Positions 35,642-47,300 of a DNA stretch of 64,000 bases are shown piece by piece. How positions within the stretch are numbered: the first letter of the stretch is position 1; the number at the start of each line of letters is the position of its first letter. The notes beneath the pieces were generated by a model. The model ran no database searches. It saw only the letters and a program-made list of their open reading frames with translations, and had not been told where the DNA came from. Made by a program: the position numbers and the translations under genes. Source of the DNA: Falciphora oryzae (taxonomy: Eukaryota; Ascomycota; Sordariomycetes; Magnaporthales; Magnaporthaceae); NCBI GenBank assembly GCA_000733355.1, contig JNVV01000022.1, forward strand, positions 515,384 to 579,383, written 5' to 3'.

Positions 35642-36309
35642 ATGGCGACCGGCGCGCAGTCCACGTTCTACGAGCTTTATCGCCGTAGCAGGTACATTCA
35701 TTCCGTCCACCGAATGATTCCTTTGGGACCCTCCCGCGGGCGCACTTGGCTCCAGCGTTTGGTTCCAGTGCGGCGGGCGTTGCTTGCTATACATATGTCT
35801 CTCGCTCTCTGCCCGGAGCGCAGGGGTCGTAGGATGTGTTTGCTAACCAGTCTCCGGCTCGATGTGCGATATCTACAGCATCGGCATGGCTCTCACCGAT
35901 GCGCTGGATGACCTCATCCAGGACAACCGCATGGACCCGCAATTGGCCATGAAGATCGTCGCAAACTTTGATCGCGCTATTGCCGAGACACTGCAGGAGA
36001 AGGTCAAGTCTAGGCTTACTTTCAGGGTGATTACCTCCTTGTCTTGCCCGAGCGTTTGGCCAGAAGCATTACTACACAGGCGCGGCCAACCCCCAGCGTG
36101 AAGACCATTGACTAACCCAAAGGCTCTCTTTCTCCTCCTACGACGCAAATCTTCAGGGCTCTCTCGACACATACCGCTTCTGCGACGACGTCTGGACGTT
36201 CTTGATCAAGAACGTGTCCTTCAAGATGGACAACGGCGGTCAGACCGTGACGGCCGACAAGATTAAGATCGTCAGCTGCAACGCGAAGCGACCGGGCGAG
36301 GGTCCGTAG
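35642..36309 (+). CDS. TOA2: Transcription initiation factor IIA gamma (small) subunit
   Basis: Small TFIIA subunit that stabilises TBP on promoters with the alpha/beta subunit. Three exons (35642-35691, 35879-36026, 36157-36309) close in phase to give 116 residues, the usual length. The N-terminal four-helix part includes [20 protein letters not shown] and [15 protein letters not shown]; the C-terminal beta barrel includes [19 protein letters not shown] and [19 protein letters not shown]. The first donor falls inside the Ser codon before IGMAL, which restores the family motif exactly. Nothing is missing or unusual. Confidence 0.95.
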
Positions 36310-36849
36310 GTGGACACGTCGGCGAGGCGAGACAATGCGGGTCGTGATGAGGACAAGACAACTAAAAAGAAGCGGAAGGAAGTCAGACCGCGCAAGTATT
36401 TTGTCGAAGAACCCGTCAAAGAGGAACCCGCCTCTGGTCTCTGAACTTGATGACAACAATGGGGATGGGAAGCCCATACATCAGCTTGCGGCGTATACGG
36501 GCTGGCAAGACTGTTATAGACCCTGGTTGGACTTCGTCCGCCCTCCGCGATGGTTCTATTTTAGACTGGGATATTTTTCGGGAACGGCGTTTTGGGTCAG
36601 GACATGGCAGATATTCATTTTACGGGACGGAGTTGGGCATAACTACCGGATGGGTCTATCTCAGCGTTATAAGATAATCAAATACGCACCAAAGTGTAGC
36701 ACACCCATTGACGATCTAGTGTATCGACGTCACTAGTCGGTGGCTAAGAACGAAGTCCCATGGCCCGATTGGGGAAGATATCAGGAGATTCCATGAACGG
36801 TCGCAGCAAGATCAAACCATCATGGCTATAAACCCGAGCCGACTTTAAA
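36310..36849. other. Intergenic region after TOA2
   Basis: It probably contains the TOA2 3' UTR and the flank of the decayed gene on the other strand. The frame at 36335-36736 (+) has no recognisable domain and I do not call it a gene. Confidence 0.5.
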
Positions 36850-37815
36850 TCACTCCTCCCCTCCATCACTATCCTCATCTTCGGGATTATTGGCGCCCGT
36901 CGCAGCACTGGTCATAGCGGCATGGACCTGCTCAGCTAGGCCACCCGGTTGATCCCACACATCAAGGATGGTGCTGCCCTCACCCCAGCCGCGAGACAAC
37001 GCCTCCGAACCAAACTCATAGAGAGCTCGCGCCATCCACGTGATTAGACAGTCGTGAAGCCGGGCATCTAGGATGCCGTTCTGCTGGGCCACGCTGTCAT
37101 CGGGTTGTGCCGCTACGACGGTGTGTTGCGTATTCTCGCCGGGCGCCGACGACGATGTTTGATTACCCCGGCGAACCGTCGCCGTGAGGTCGTACTACTC
37201 CTCGCACTTCTGGCCAAAGGTTTCATGAGCGGCGTTATAATCGGTCTGAGCCTTGTTCAAACTCGCCGTGGCGTCGCAGCGGGTCTGTGGCTATTGTGTT
37301 AGCAGGAATAAAACTAGAAAGCGAAGCATAAAATGACATTACCTTGTCTGCAGGAGCCAGAGCCAAAAGCGAGGCGGCAAGATAAACACGATGCTTGTCA
37401 AGCTCATCCTCGGCAGCCCGGAGGGCCGCGCCTAGCTGGACGACTTCGACGCCAAGAGCCGCGTTTACGCCGTTGTGATCGCAGCCCGGTTTTTACCATC
37501 GCGGCAGTAGGTACACTTTTTGCTGTGGTCGTCTGCAGTCCCATTAGTATAAATTGACAGCACCTGCGCAAGGAGACCGGACGAGACTTACTCTTGTCAT
37601 CGCAGCAGAGAATATGCGGGTCTCGTCGATAACGCGCTCTGCGGATGCAGGTTGAGCACCACTCGTCGGGGCGCGGGTAACGCTAGCGAGGGTATCGGGT
37701 AGTTAGTAAAAGGAACCCGGCCGTCTTTGAAGGAAAGGATCGGGTTTCCGTACAGACGCTCGACTTGACGACGTTTGCCAACTCTTCCGGCCGGGGAAGC
37801 GGTGCGTTTAGGCAT
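36850..37815 (-). pseudogene. Decayed cysteine-containing hypothetical gene
   Basis: The minus strand carries pieces of one protein in changing frames. It starts MPKRTASPAGRVGKRRQVER and runs to LSFKDGRVPFTNY. One base out of frame follows PRPDEWCSTCIRRARYRRD and HILCCDDK. After an intron-like gap comes SKKCTYCRDGK. Near 37483-37495 the frame shifts again to GCDHNGVNAALGVEVVQLGAAL and a helical LRAAEDELDKHRVYLAAS. After another plausible intron comes TRCDATASLNKAQTDYNAAHETF, then an in-frame TAG at 37195-37197. The frame then reads on to an acidic end at 36850. The paired CxxC and CC motifs suggest a zinc-binding module. At least one frameshift and one stop cannot be removed by ordinary introns, so I call it a pseudogene. 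Sequencing error is the main alternative. Confidence 0.55.
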
Positions 37816-38888
37816 GGTGACGGGGTAGACGATCTAACTCGTCACCGTTGCACATGATCTTGGATGATACGCGCAAAGTGCTCGAGGATAACCCGTTGTT
37901 GTCGGTGCTGTTGGTTTTGTTGTCTCTGTTCTTGTAGCCTGGAAGCCCCGGAAGATCAAATCAAAGAGAAAGATCTGACCATTGGCTTCTTGAAAAGTAG
38001 TCAACCGAGGACCAAAGTGGTGCGGCTCGATATTCCCGTTCCCTACAGAAATCTACTATGGGTTCCGTAATGGAGCATTCTAAGTCGACCATTGAACCAT
38101 ACTCAAGTACCAACGCGAAATGTCCTAGTTACTTCAGATGGCTTGTATTCTGGGGGTACACAATGTCGCCATTGTCATGGTACCCATCATTCCCGGGATC
38201 CAGACATACGGAACGGACGCCCTCTTTTCCCAAGGATACGACGTTCAAGTCAGCACCAGTGCATGAACGACTCGCGTGAAGGTCTCACTATTCGTGCTGC
38301 CATGCGCTTCCGTGCCCGTTAATTACACAATTGACACCGTCACTGGATACAATACATACAACATGTAGCTTTTTTGTGCTCATATCGGGCTTGGCCTGGC
38401 GCAGTCAGACAAGAGTCCGAGAATAGCACAGGAGTTGCCAGATTGGACAGGCGGAGGCTGAGAGCTTATCTTTTCGGCAGCAGTGCGGACATGCAGCCCG
38501 CTTCCGGACTGCCCCTTGTCGATCCGCCCTGGCCAGCTTGGCAGCGCCAGCCGGACGCCCAAACAGACAGCGCTGCACTTTACGGGGCTAGCGCAGGACG
38601 GGCCAACGAACGGCTGCGACACTGGTGCGTGGCCCAGCGGCCGGCATTGACTTGTTTCGGACGAGTCGTTGGCAAACAGGATCAGCAGTTCTTTGGGTGG
38701 AGATTTTTTTTTTTGTCTCGCTTTTGCACCGCCAGGCTGAGTCTCGACCTGTCACGCCTCCACCCCCTAGACTAAACCGCTGACTGTGTGCACGCCGCCA
38801 TTGTCCTTTCCCTGCTGCCGTTATCCCTTCTGGCCCACCCCTTGTTTTTATCTCTCGCGCCCTGCTGTTGTTCTTCCCTCTGCCCAAC
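37816..38888. other. Intergenic region before the TMEM42-like gene
   Basis: It contains fragments of open frame with scattered stops and no recognisable product. The last few hundred bases should be the TMEM42-like promoter, with a T run near 38706-38715. Confidence 0.5.
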
Positions 38889-40285
38889 ATGTTGCGCAAG
38901 CGCCAACAGCAGCGGAATCCAGCTCCCGCCCCAGCCCCTGACGCTCCCTCCACATCCATATCCACATCCGGTGAGCAACAGGAGGTGGCAGCTGTCTCCG
39001 GCAGGCCAAGCAGCTGGAGCAAGGTTCCCGATAGTAACGCCAGCGCTGATGCCGCGGTGCATCGGCGCCGCAACGATAAAAGCAAGATGGAACCCACATC
39101 GGCCTCCGAACGTAGCCCGCTTCTGGATGAAGCGGGCCGAGAGACGTCCCACGCTTTGGATTCGGCGACGACGACCACTGAGACAATGGCCTGGAGTCAA
39201 AGAAACCAATGGATCATCTACGCCATCGCGAGCGGCACTTGCGCTGCGCTGAACGGCGTCATGGCAAAGTTGTAAGTTGGCCTCTTTTCTTGATCCCGGC
39301 CTTGCCGCCCAGGGCTCCATCGCCATGACGCTGCCTTTCTTGGTCTGTGTTTGTTAGCCTGTGTTCCTGGGCAGTATTTTACCGTGGATGGGACTTACAA
39401 CTGTCTAATCGGTGGCAGAACGACCACCGATCTCACCACGAGCTTATCACATCACATCGCCGATTTTCTGGGCCTGTCGACAGCCGAGGGAGCTGTTGAA
39501 TTTATCGTGCGCGCTGTGAGTTGCCATGTCTTTCCCCCCGTCTGTCCGTGTTGCGCAACTCTGTCGTGAAACCAGATTCGAGTGCATTTCGGAATCAAAG
39601 AATGAAACAGACAGAAAAGTCACCGAGGTGTAATAAATTCTGACAGGACACACACCACATGCGCCCCAGACCTTTTTTGGGCTAAATCTTGCATTTAATG
39701 GCGTGGTAAGTTGCTTTCCAATTGGGGAATTCCGCCCTCGTTTCTCGTCCAATCCATCCGTATTGAGTTTCCCTTACCCCTCGTGCTCCCCGCCGAGAAG
39801 GAGCATAGAACTTTCTGTGCTCCCCTTGTCGTCATCCTGCACGGCTGCTCGCGTGGCTCTCCACATATCACCATCAGAGGTGCACTAGACTGATGTCGCC
39901 CGACTTTCAGATGTGGACGCTCTTCACTCAGGCCCTCTCCCGCGGCCACTCGACGACACAGGTGTCCATCATGAACACGTCGTCCAACTTTGTCCTGACG
40001 GCTCTGCTGGGACTCATGATTTTCTCCGAGTCCCTACCGCCGCTCTGGTGGCTTGGTGCCTCGATGCTAGTGGCGGGAAATGTCATTATCGGCCGGAAGG
40101 ACGAGGGGTCTGCGGGCGGAGATGCAGCCCACAACGATGCCGATGCCGATGCCCTATCTGAGGCCGAGAGCGGCCGGAGCGACTACGAGCCGATCCCGCA
40201 GGTCGATGGCACAGTGACGCCGGTAGAAAAGGACGACGATGAGGAAGATGTGCCTCAGCTTGGGGATTTGGATCATGATCATTAG
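38889..40285 (+). CDS. TMEM42/EamA-type small membrane transporter-like protein
   Basis: Member of the drug/metabolite transporter superfamily resembling TMEM42. Its substrate is unknown. Four exons (38889-39271, 39419-39515, 39670-39705, 39911-40285) close in phase to give 296 residues. The first 95 residues are disordered and Pro/Ser-rich, with a dileucine-like SERSPLLDE. The membrane part starts with WIIYAIASGTCAALNGVMAKL, continues through TFFGLNLAFNGVMWTLFTQAL and NTSSNFVLTALLGLMIFSESLPP, and ends at LGASMLVAGNVIIG, matching one EamA unit. A variable acidic tail follows (EKDDDEEDVPQLGDLDHDH). The third exon is only 36 bases (12 codons) but restores the FFGLN motif precisely. Half-size EamA proteins are thought to dimerise. 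Confidence 0.87.
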
Positions 40286-40859
40286 GGGTGAGGTCGAGCC
40301 GCCAGGTCTTGATACTGTCCTTTCCCAATATTCTTATCTGCTTCTATAGAACGTTGGTCGTTGTGGGAGGCTGCTTCCTGGGCCGGTAACTTGTTTACAT
40401 CGATACCCTTTAGATAAACACCTAGACCTGCACCGCGCCGCGGTAGTGATAGAAGAATTGTTATTCTCCAAGTACCGCCTGGCTTGCCCGGGGAAACTCC
40501 CGAATGAGACAGGAACTCGATTGTCTGTTTATTTCTTCACTTTCTCTCCGTTTCTTGGATGGATATTGGATGCTCCAGGCACTTGCAAGCAATTAACGTG
40601 CCGACGGGGATATACACTGTCAAAACGCACAGTGGCACCCCACCCCCACACACCACGGAATCGAGAACTCCCGCCCAAGCAGCAGCCTCGCAAATGAAGG
40701 TTGGAATTTCTGCACCCGCGCCAGCCTCGCGACGCGACCATTTTGCCTGGATCCCCCACCTAGAGTCGCCGACGCACACGGCCTGGCAAACAACCGGACC
40801 GACCGACCAATCGACAGCCGCGGACAAGGTAAAGCAGCACGCGCAACGCGACCGCCGTC
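40286..40859. other. Intergenic region between two + strand genes
   Basis: It holds the 3' UTR of the TMEM42-like gene and the short promoter of LEA1. No other feature is seen. Confidence 0.55.
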
Positions 40860-41974
40860 ATGAGGTTGACCGCCGACCTAATCAACAACTCTCTCTCCTA
40901 CATCAACCCTCTGAAGGAGCGGGAGCTCGACCTTCGAGGTATGTCGCGCGAAAAGGGCAGATACTACACTTTGACCGTGGAGCAGAATTGATATCAAACC
41001 CGCTCTTTTTCTTGGGGGAATCGTTCGCCTTGTAGGACATCGAATCCCGGCCATTGAAAATCTGGGTGTTGCTGGTGTCAGTACTCTTTTCGTTTGTCTA
41101 GCCTTTGCTCTGGATTGGAACCCCCCGCGACTGACTGGCAGGTCCATCCACAGCCGCAAGATGCCATAGACTTCACCGACAACGACATCACGACCTTGGG
41201 CAACTTCCCGCTGTCCCCGCGAATCCAGACGCTGCTGCTCGCCCGGAATCGCATCGTCAGCATCCAGCCCTCGCTCGCTAATGCCATCCCGAACCTTACC
41301 AACCTGGTGCTGGCCTCCAACAGCATTGCCGAGCTCGCAGACCTCGACCCCCTGTCCGGCTTCAAGCGTCTGACGCATTTGGTCCTGATCGACAACCCTG
41401 TCACCAAGAAAGAGGTGCGTCCGACGCCGCCAGCGTGCTTGCTCCCTGGGCGACCGCATAACGCCCGCGTCTCGACATGAGCATGCGGATCTGACTCGGG
41501 TGCTTTGGACACGTCTTCGTATAGAACTACCGCTACTGGGTCCTGTGGAGATGTCCTGGCGTGAGATTCCTTGACTACCAAAAGGTCAAGCTGGCCGAGC
41601 GGGAACATGCGACGTCGCTATTTGGGACGGCTGAAGAGCCAACGGAGCTGGCTGTAAAGGTACGGAACCCATTGATAATCCTTGGCACCCATGAGTCTCT
41701 GCCATGTCGTTATCATCTAACTTCGATGTTCTTCAACACGCAGATCAAGGGCAACAAGTCCAAGAAAGGAGCCGCGGCAGCAATCCCCAAGAGCAGTTCG
41801 GGCGCACCCACCTCGAAGCTGTCTCGGGTCAAGCTGACGGACGAGGAGCGCAAGAGACTGCAGGAGCGCATCAAGAAGGCAACAAGCCTGGACGAGATCC
41901 TGAGACTCGAAAAGGAGCTTAACGAGGGGAGGTTACCAGCAGGCATCCACGGCGGTGATGCTATGGAGGAGTGA
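40860..41974 (+). CDS. LEA1: U2 snRNP protein A' (Lea1)
   Basis: Leucine-rich repeat protein that binds U2 snRNA stem-loop IV with U2B'' and is needed for branch-site recognition in splicing. Five exons (40860-40938, 41036-41076, 41154-41414, 41525-41659, 41744-41974) close in phase to give 248 residues. The start MRLTADLINNSLSYINP and the following ERELDLRGHRIPAIENLG are family signatures. Repeats cover about 20-125 (DAIDFTDNDITTLGNFP, LLLARNRIVSIQP, LVLASNSIAELADLDP, THLVLIDNPVTKKE), capped by YRYWVLWRCPGVRFLDYQKVK. The tail is basic with a helix (LTDEERKRLQERIKKATSLDE). The second donor is GTCAGT, weaker than usual; it was chosen because it and the CCACAG acceptor restore GVAGPQDAIDF. Confidence 0.94.
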
Positions 41975-42240
41975 AACCGAACGGGCTGCTGATTGACTCC
42001 CTTTTTATCAAATCTCTTGATTCCATACCTGGCGAGGTACGCATGGAAGACAAAAGCAAGCAAATGGAGAGGATAATGTTCCCTCTTCTCGTGCATAAAG
42101 CGAGTGTTTTGTATACGGGTCGGAGTGTTTTTTTGCTGGCTACACGGACAAGGACAGGGAGCACGCACATTCCAGTGTTATTATATAAGACTGCATGACA
42201 CCGAAGAAGAACAGTTGCTCGCCCCATTCTGCATAGGTCA

Positions 42241-43504
42241 CTATAGCTTCGGAGGCGACTTGTTGCCGGTGATGGCGTCGCCGTCGTCGGCAGCAATCTC
42301 GATGACTAGCTTGCCGAACTGCCTGCCCGCCTTGAGGTCGTCGAAGAGGCCCTCGATCCCGTCGAGGTTGTCGAGCCCCCGGACGACGCGGCTGACGACG
42401 GGCACGATGCGGCGCTCGCGCACAAAGGCGACCATGTCCCTGAACTCGGCGCGCGACCCCATGGTGGTGCCGCGCAGCTCGATCTGCTTGAGCACCGCGG
42501 GCATGACCCAGTCCATCTTGGGCGACACGGTCATGCCGTAGCTGGAGATGACGCCTCCCGGCCTGAGCAGCTTCAGGGACCGCTTCACCACGTCGCCGCC
42601 CGAGCCGTCTATGATGGCATCGAGGGAGGGCCTGTCATCCGGCAGCAGCGCCGCTAAGCGCGCGTCCCAGTCGGCCTCCCTGTAGCTGACGCCCGCCTCG
42701 GCGCCCAGCTCCGCGACGGCGCGCCCGATCTTGGCCGGGTCGCCGCTCGTCACGAAGACGCGGCAGCCCATGGCGACGGCGAGCTGCAGCGCCGCCAGCG
42801 CGACGCCGCCACCGATGCCCGTGATCAGTATGTTCTTCCTGGGACCGGCGGCGTCCTGCGGCGCCGGCGCCGGCGGTACCGCGGCCTTGGTGACGAGCGC
42901 GCGCCACGCCGTCAGCCCGACGACGGGCAGCGCGGCGCCCTCGACGGCCGACAGGTGCTCGGGCGCCGGCTCGACCTCAGCCTCGGGCACGACGGCGTAC
43001 TCGGCCGCGCAGCCGGCGTCCTCGTACAGCAGCGACGAGCCGGTCACGGCGAACCGAGCCAGGTCCTCGGGCCCGGCCGGGTCGGCGGCCCAGCCCCGCG
43101 ACGGCGTGAGCAGCACCGCCTTCCCGAGAAGGGCCCTCCCCTGGGCCGAGACGTCGGGCCCTACGGCCGTGACGACGCCGCAGCCGTCGGCCAGCATGGG
43201 CGCGTCGAACGAGATGGCCGGGTACAGGTGCTGCCGGATGAAGTGGTCGCGGTGGTTGAGCGCCGCGGCCTTGATGCGCACGAGCAGCTGGCCCGGGCCT
43301 GGTGTTGGCGCCGGCACATGTTTGAGCTCCAGCCTGATGGCGGTGACGAGTTGGGGGTGCGTTGCAAAAGCTTTAGCTGTGTGGTTTGGAACAGAGAACC
43401 AAAACAACAATGAAGCAAGATGTGAAAATGTGCGTTGTTACTAACGGGTAGTAAACCTTTCCTAACTTCCCTTCGGTTTTTTTAACCCTCAACTGAAGCG
43501 GCAT
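42241..43504 (-). CDS. Zinc-free medium-chain dehydrogenase/reductase (quinone oxidoreductase-like), 5' end unresolved
   Basis: MDR-superfamily NAD(P)H oxidoreductase. The frame 43410-42241 covers the GroES-like domain (GPGQLLVRIKAAALNHRDHFIRQ, then CGVVTAVGPDVS) and a Rossmann fold with ITGIGGGVALAALQLA. The Cys-rich structural zinc loop and catalytic zinc ligands of alcohol dehydrogenases are absent, so it belongs with quinone or enoyl reductase-like members. Substrate is unknown. The frame has no ATG until the Met of MLADGCG, well inside the domain, so the true start must lie in an upstream exon. An ATG at 43504 (MPLQLRVKKTEGKLG) is a candidate, and acceptor-like AGs lie near 43375-43385, but I found no donor that keeps frame. 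A TATAAAA on this strand lies near 43520-43530. The start given is therefore provisional. Confidence 0.75.
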
Positions 43505-44367
43505 ACTTGCTACTCTTGGGATTTTATAAGCCCGGGGGAGAGGGTCGGTAGAGAGAAAAAGCAGATAAAAATTCAGTTGTAATAAACACTAAGTATAAAG
43601 CCCAAGGGAAGCTGTCGCAAGAATTATTAGATGACTGAGTGAAATGGAACCGGCGGAGGCGATTCTATCAAGCGTTTGGCGATTTAGGAGGCGAGTCCGA
43701 CGGGGTACCAGATACGTACCAGACACGTAGGGTAGTTTTGGGGTAGGTGGTATCTATCTTCTATGGTGTATAATGCATGCTCAAGATGTGATGTGACGCT
43801 AGGTACTTGGTAAACATTCCCCGCACCGGAGACCTCGGCTCAGCTGTGCAAGGCGTTGGTACGTTGGTAATTTGACATGCCGTCCAGAACAAGATGTCGG
43901 CTAGCCCAACCAGCGGCGAAGAGGTGTACACCCAAGGGTAAGCGCCAACCTAACAGCCTGGGCAAATGACACAGAAGGACTATTATTTGCAGTTGATGCG
44001 GCAAAATATGAACCGAGTACAGGACGACAAAAAGTAGATGCAAATGTTGATCCAAGACAGATCTTTTCTTTTCATTACACCCGCTCGCCCGGAACAGACA
44101 GACCAAAGAAAAGGCTATGCTGCATGAAGCTGTATTATATATCACGATATTTTGGAAATGCATGCTCGGAGCCATAAGGGACATGGGCTTCGCAGGAAAC
44201 CAATCTAGACAAGCAACGAAAGAAGTACGAAAAACAAGACCAAGTATCAACGCGAGGGATACTGGCTGTGAGTATGCCCCTCACAAGAAATAGCAAATCC
44301 AGGGAAAATAATAATCACACTAAGACAACGAGTTCAACGTGCGTTGTCGGAGGCGTCGGATACTTCT
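43505..44367. other. Intergenic region between MDR gene and class V chitin synthase
   Basis: It holds the MDR gene promoter, including a TATAAAA-like element near 43520-43530 (minus strand), and the chitin synthase 3' UTR. Otherwise AT-richer than the coding regions and without a visible gene. Confidence 0.55.
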
Positions 44368-47300
44368 CTACAGTTGTCCTGACAGGAGAGCCTCGGTAGC
44401 TGTGGGAGAAGGAGGAGCGAGTTAGCAAGGATTCGGAGACAGTAATGGAGGAGATTGGGTTGGGTGCTGTGAGAACATACCACTGTTGATGTACGCCCTC
44501 TTTGCCTCAAGCGGAACGCCGAATCGCCTCTCGAGCTCCTGCTTAATGCCCTTCTTGGTCACCGTCATCAGGTCCGCGGTGCGCAGGATCTCGCGGATCT
44601 CGGCTAAAAGGGCATCGTCTGATGGGAGTCCAGCCAGGTTTGCCATCTCCACCTCGTTGCCAGAGGGGAAGAACTGCGACCCGCCGAACTGACTGTGCCG
44701 GTTGTTGGGCATCATCATCTCCGAGACGGCCAGCGACATGCGACTGCCCGCATGGGGCATCTGTGGCACCGGGGGCGTCCCCTTGGGCTCATACGCGAAG
44801 CCGGTAGTGCTGCCGGGACGGCTGGGCGGGTACATGCCGCCCACACCGCCGTAGGCGCCGTGCATGGGCATGCCGTACTCGGACACAGCGACCGGCGCCT
44901 TGGTGGCGTACGAGAAGCCCGAGGCCTCGGACCGCGTGTCGTCACGCGCCGTCTGTGCGTCCCACAGCTCGCCCTGGTACTCCTCCCACTTCTTGCGGGG
45001 GATCGACGACGGGTCGAACTTGCCCTCGTCCGTAACGACCACCTTCTTGCCCTTCTCACCGGCCACGACACGCGTGTTACCCCAGTTGAAATCGTCCATG
45101 TGCCAGAAGGCATACAGCGGCAGACCGAACGAGAAGATGGGCATGGCGATGATGTACAGGACCATCCATCCGATCATCTCCCACTTGCGGCGCAGGATGA
45201 AGATGATGGCCTGAAGACCATAGACGGCAGCGAGCAGGATGAAGGCCACGACGGGAACTAGACCGGGGAACAGGACCATGCGCGCAATCAGATAACCGAT
45301 GTACGCAACGGTAACGGGCTGGACAATCGTCGAAAGCAGGTCGATAAAGACAACGAAGCGCATCGAAAAGCAGCAGAAACCACAAAGCTGGCCCATGGGC
45401 ATGAGCTCCATCAAGTTGTGCACGGTTGAGTTGATCCAGCGACGTCTTTGCGAGAGGAAGACCTTCCACTCGTCAGGCGCGATGGTCCATGCGTGGGCGC
45501 GGTTGATGTACTTGGTCTTGTACTTGTTGTGGTACTTGAGAAGCAGGGTCGTGAGGTACCGATCCTCACCGAGGTGCAGCAGGTTCTTCATGTGCAGCGT
45601 GTCGACACGGATCGTGGCGTACGACTCGACAATCTCGCGCGAGACAAACAGCGGCTTGCCCGTCTCGGCGGCGCGGATGCGGTACATGGAGAAACAACCA
45701 GGCAGACAGGTGACGGAGCCGAACAGGGACTCGAAGGCCTTGGACAAATTGTGCGAGATGTAGTATTCGTACACCTGGATCATGGTGATGAACGAGGCTT
45801 TGGCGTTGGTGAGCGAGGTCTCACCGCACACGGCGATGAGGCGCGTGTCATCGAGGAAGGCTGAAACCATGCGCGTGGCCGAGTCGGCCGCAACGACCGT
45901 GTCGGCGTCGATCTGGAGCATGTACTCGTAGAAGGTCGGGTTCACTCCGATGATGTTGCGGATCTGGTGGTACATCTCGAGCTCCAGGGGGCTCATGGCC
46001 AGGTTGTAGTGCACGCGGTTCAGGAAGCGCATGATGATCATCTGGGAGTCACGCTTGCCACGGTTGCCGGGACGCGAAACCTCGGACGGCTTGCCAACTT
46101 TGACGACGACCAGGAAGGGCACAATGTGACCTTGCACCTCGTACAGACCCGAGTAGACCTTGCCCATGTTGTGTTGCTTCAGACCCTCTCCGAGCGACTC
46201 GAAGCTGAGAGGCTCGGGGTCCACGGTCTCGGACACGCCCAGAATATCAAGCACAATGCGCGGGGTGGGCCTGTCGTTGCCCTGGCCGATAATCATACCG
46301 TCACAAACGACGACGAGAAGCTTGCGCTTGTCATCGTAGTGCATGCGGGCGGCCGAGTCGATGGCGCGGCGGAGCGAGTCCTCGTCCTCAGTGTATGCAG
46401 GGATCTGGCACATGACGAACTTGTCCAGGTTCTCGGGCATGTTCTTGGTGCCGAATTGGAGGGCAGCCAGGAACTTGAAACCGATGATGGAGCACAGGAT
46501 AATGGTGACAGCCAAGATGAAATACTCGGCAAACTGGCAGCGGATCGAGTTGCGCGTGTCGAGGTCGCCCACGTAGAAGAGGTTGTCCAGGCAGAGTTGC
46601 ATGCGGCTCCTGAGGTCGCGGTCCATGTTCAGAGCAGTCCAGAACTGGCTGATGTCTTCGCCGTTGCGCTGTTGGAACAGGGTCACGACCTGCTGGTCCA
46701 TGAAGTCGAGCAGGCTCAGGTCTGTCGGCTTCTCCTTGCCAGGCGGGACTTTGAAGTCTCTGCCGCCCTGCATGTACTTGGTCATGTCGTAGACACGCCC
46801 GTTGAGAATAGCTATGTTTTGCTGCTTGTCGGCCAGCGTCTTGACGTACTGGGCCGAGTAGCCGATGTTGCCCTTCTTGTACGTCGACTTGAGCATGATC
46901 ATCTGCTGCGCAAACCAGTCATCCCTGCTGTCGTTGGTAAAGTAGCGGAAGTCATGGTACTTGGCGTTGCGGTCGACCTTGGGGATGAGGAGCGGCGACT
47001 CGGTTTGGTTGGAGTCCTTGTAGTCGAGGGGGACGGCCGGGTCAACCTTGCCGGACTTGCCGGCGCACAGAGCGCTGACCTGGATCGGGAACAGCCCGGT
47101 GATGTCCATGCCGGCATAGTCGAGAATGGACTTGGTGGAGACATAGCGGGGGTAGTGCCGGGGTGCAAAAGTGCCAATGTCGAACACCTGGCCGCGGATG
47201 GCGGCGTATGCGCCTTTGTTGTTCTTGCCGTCCATGGCTGACAGCTCTTGGCCGCTGAAGACGTTTTGCGTGGGGCACACCAGCATGGGAAAGAAGATGA

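Noticed and set aside
45967..47241. Open frame of 424 codons antisense to the class V chitin synthase
   Set aside because: It is a shadow of the conserved transferase and membrane region on the other strand.
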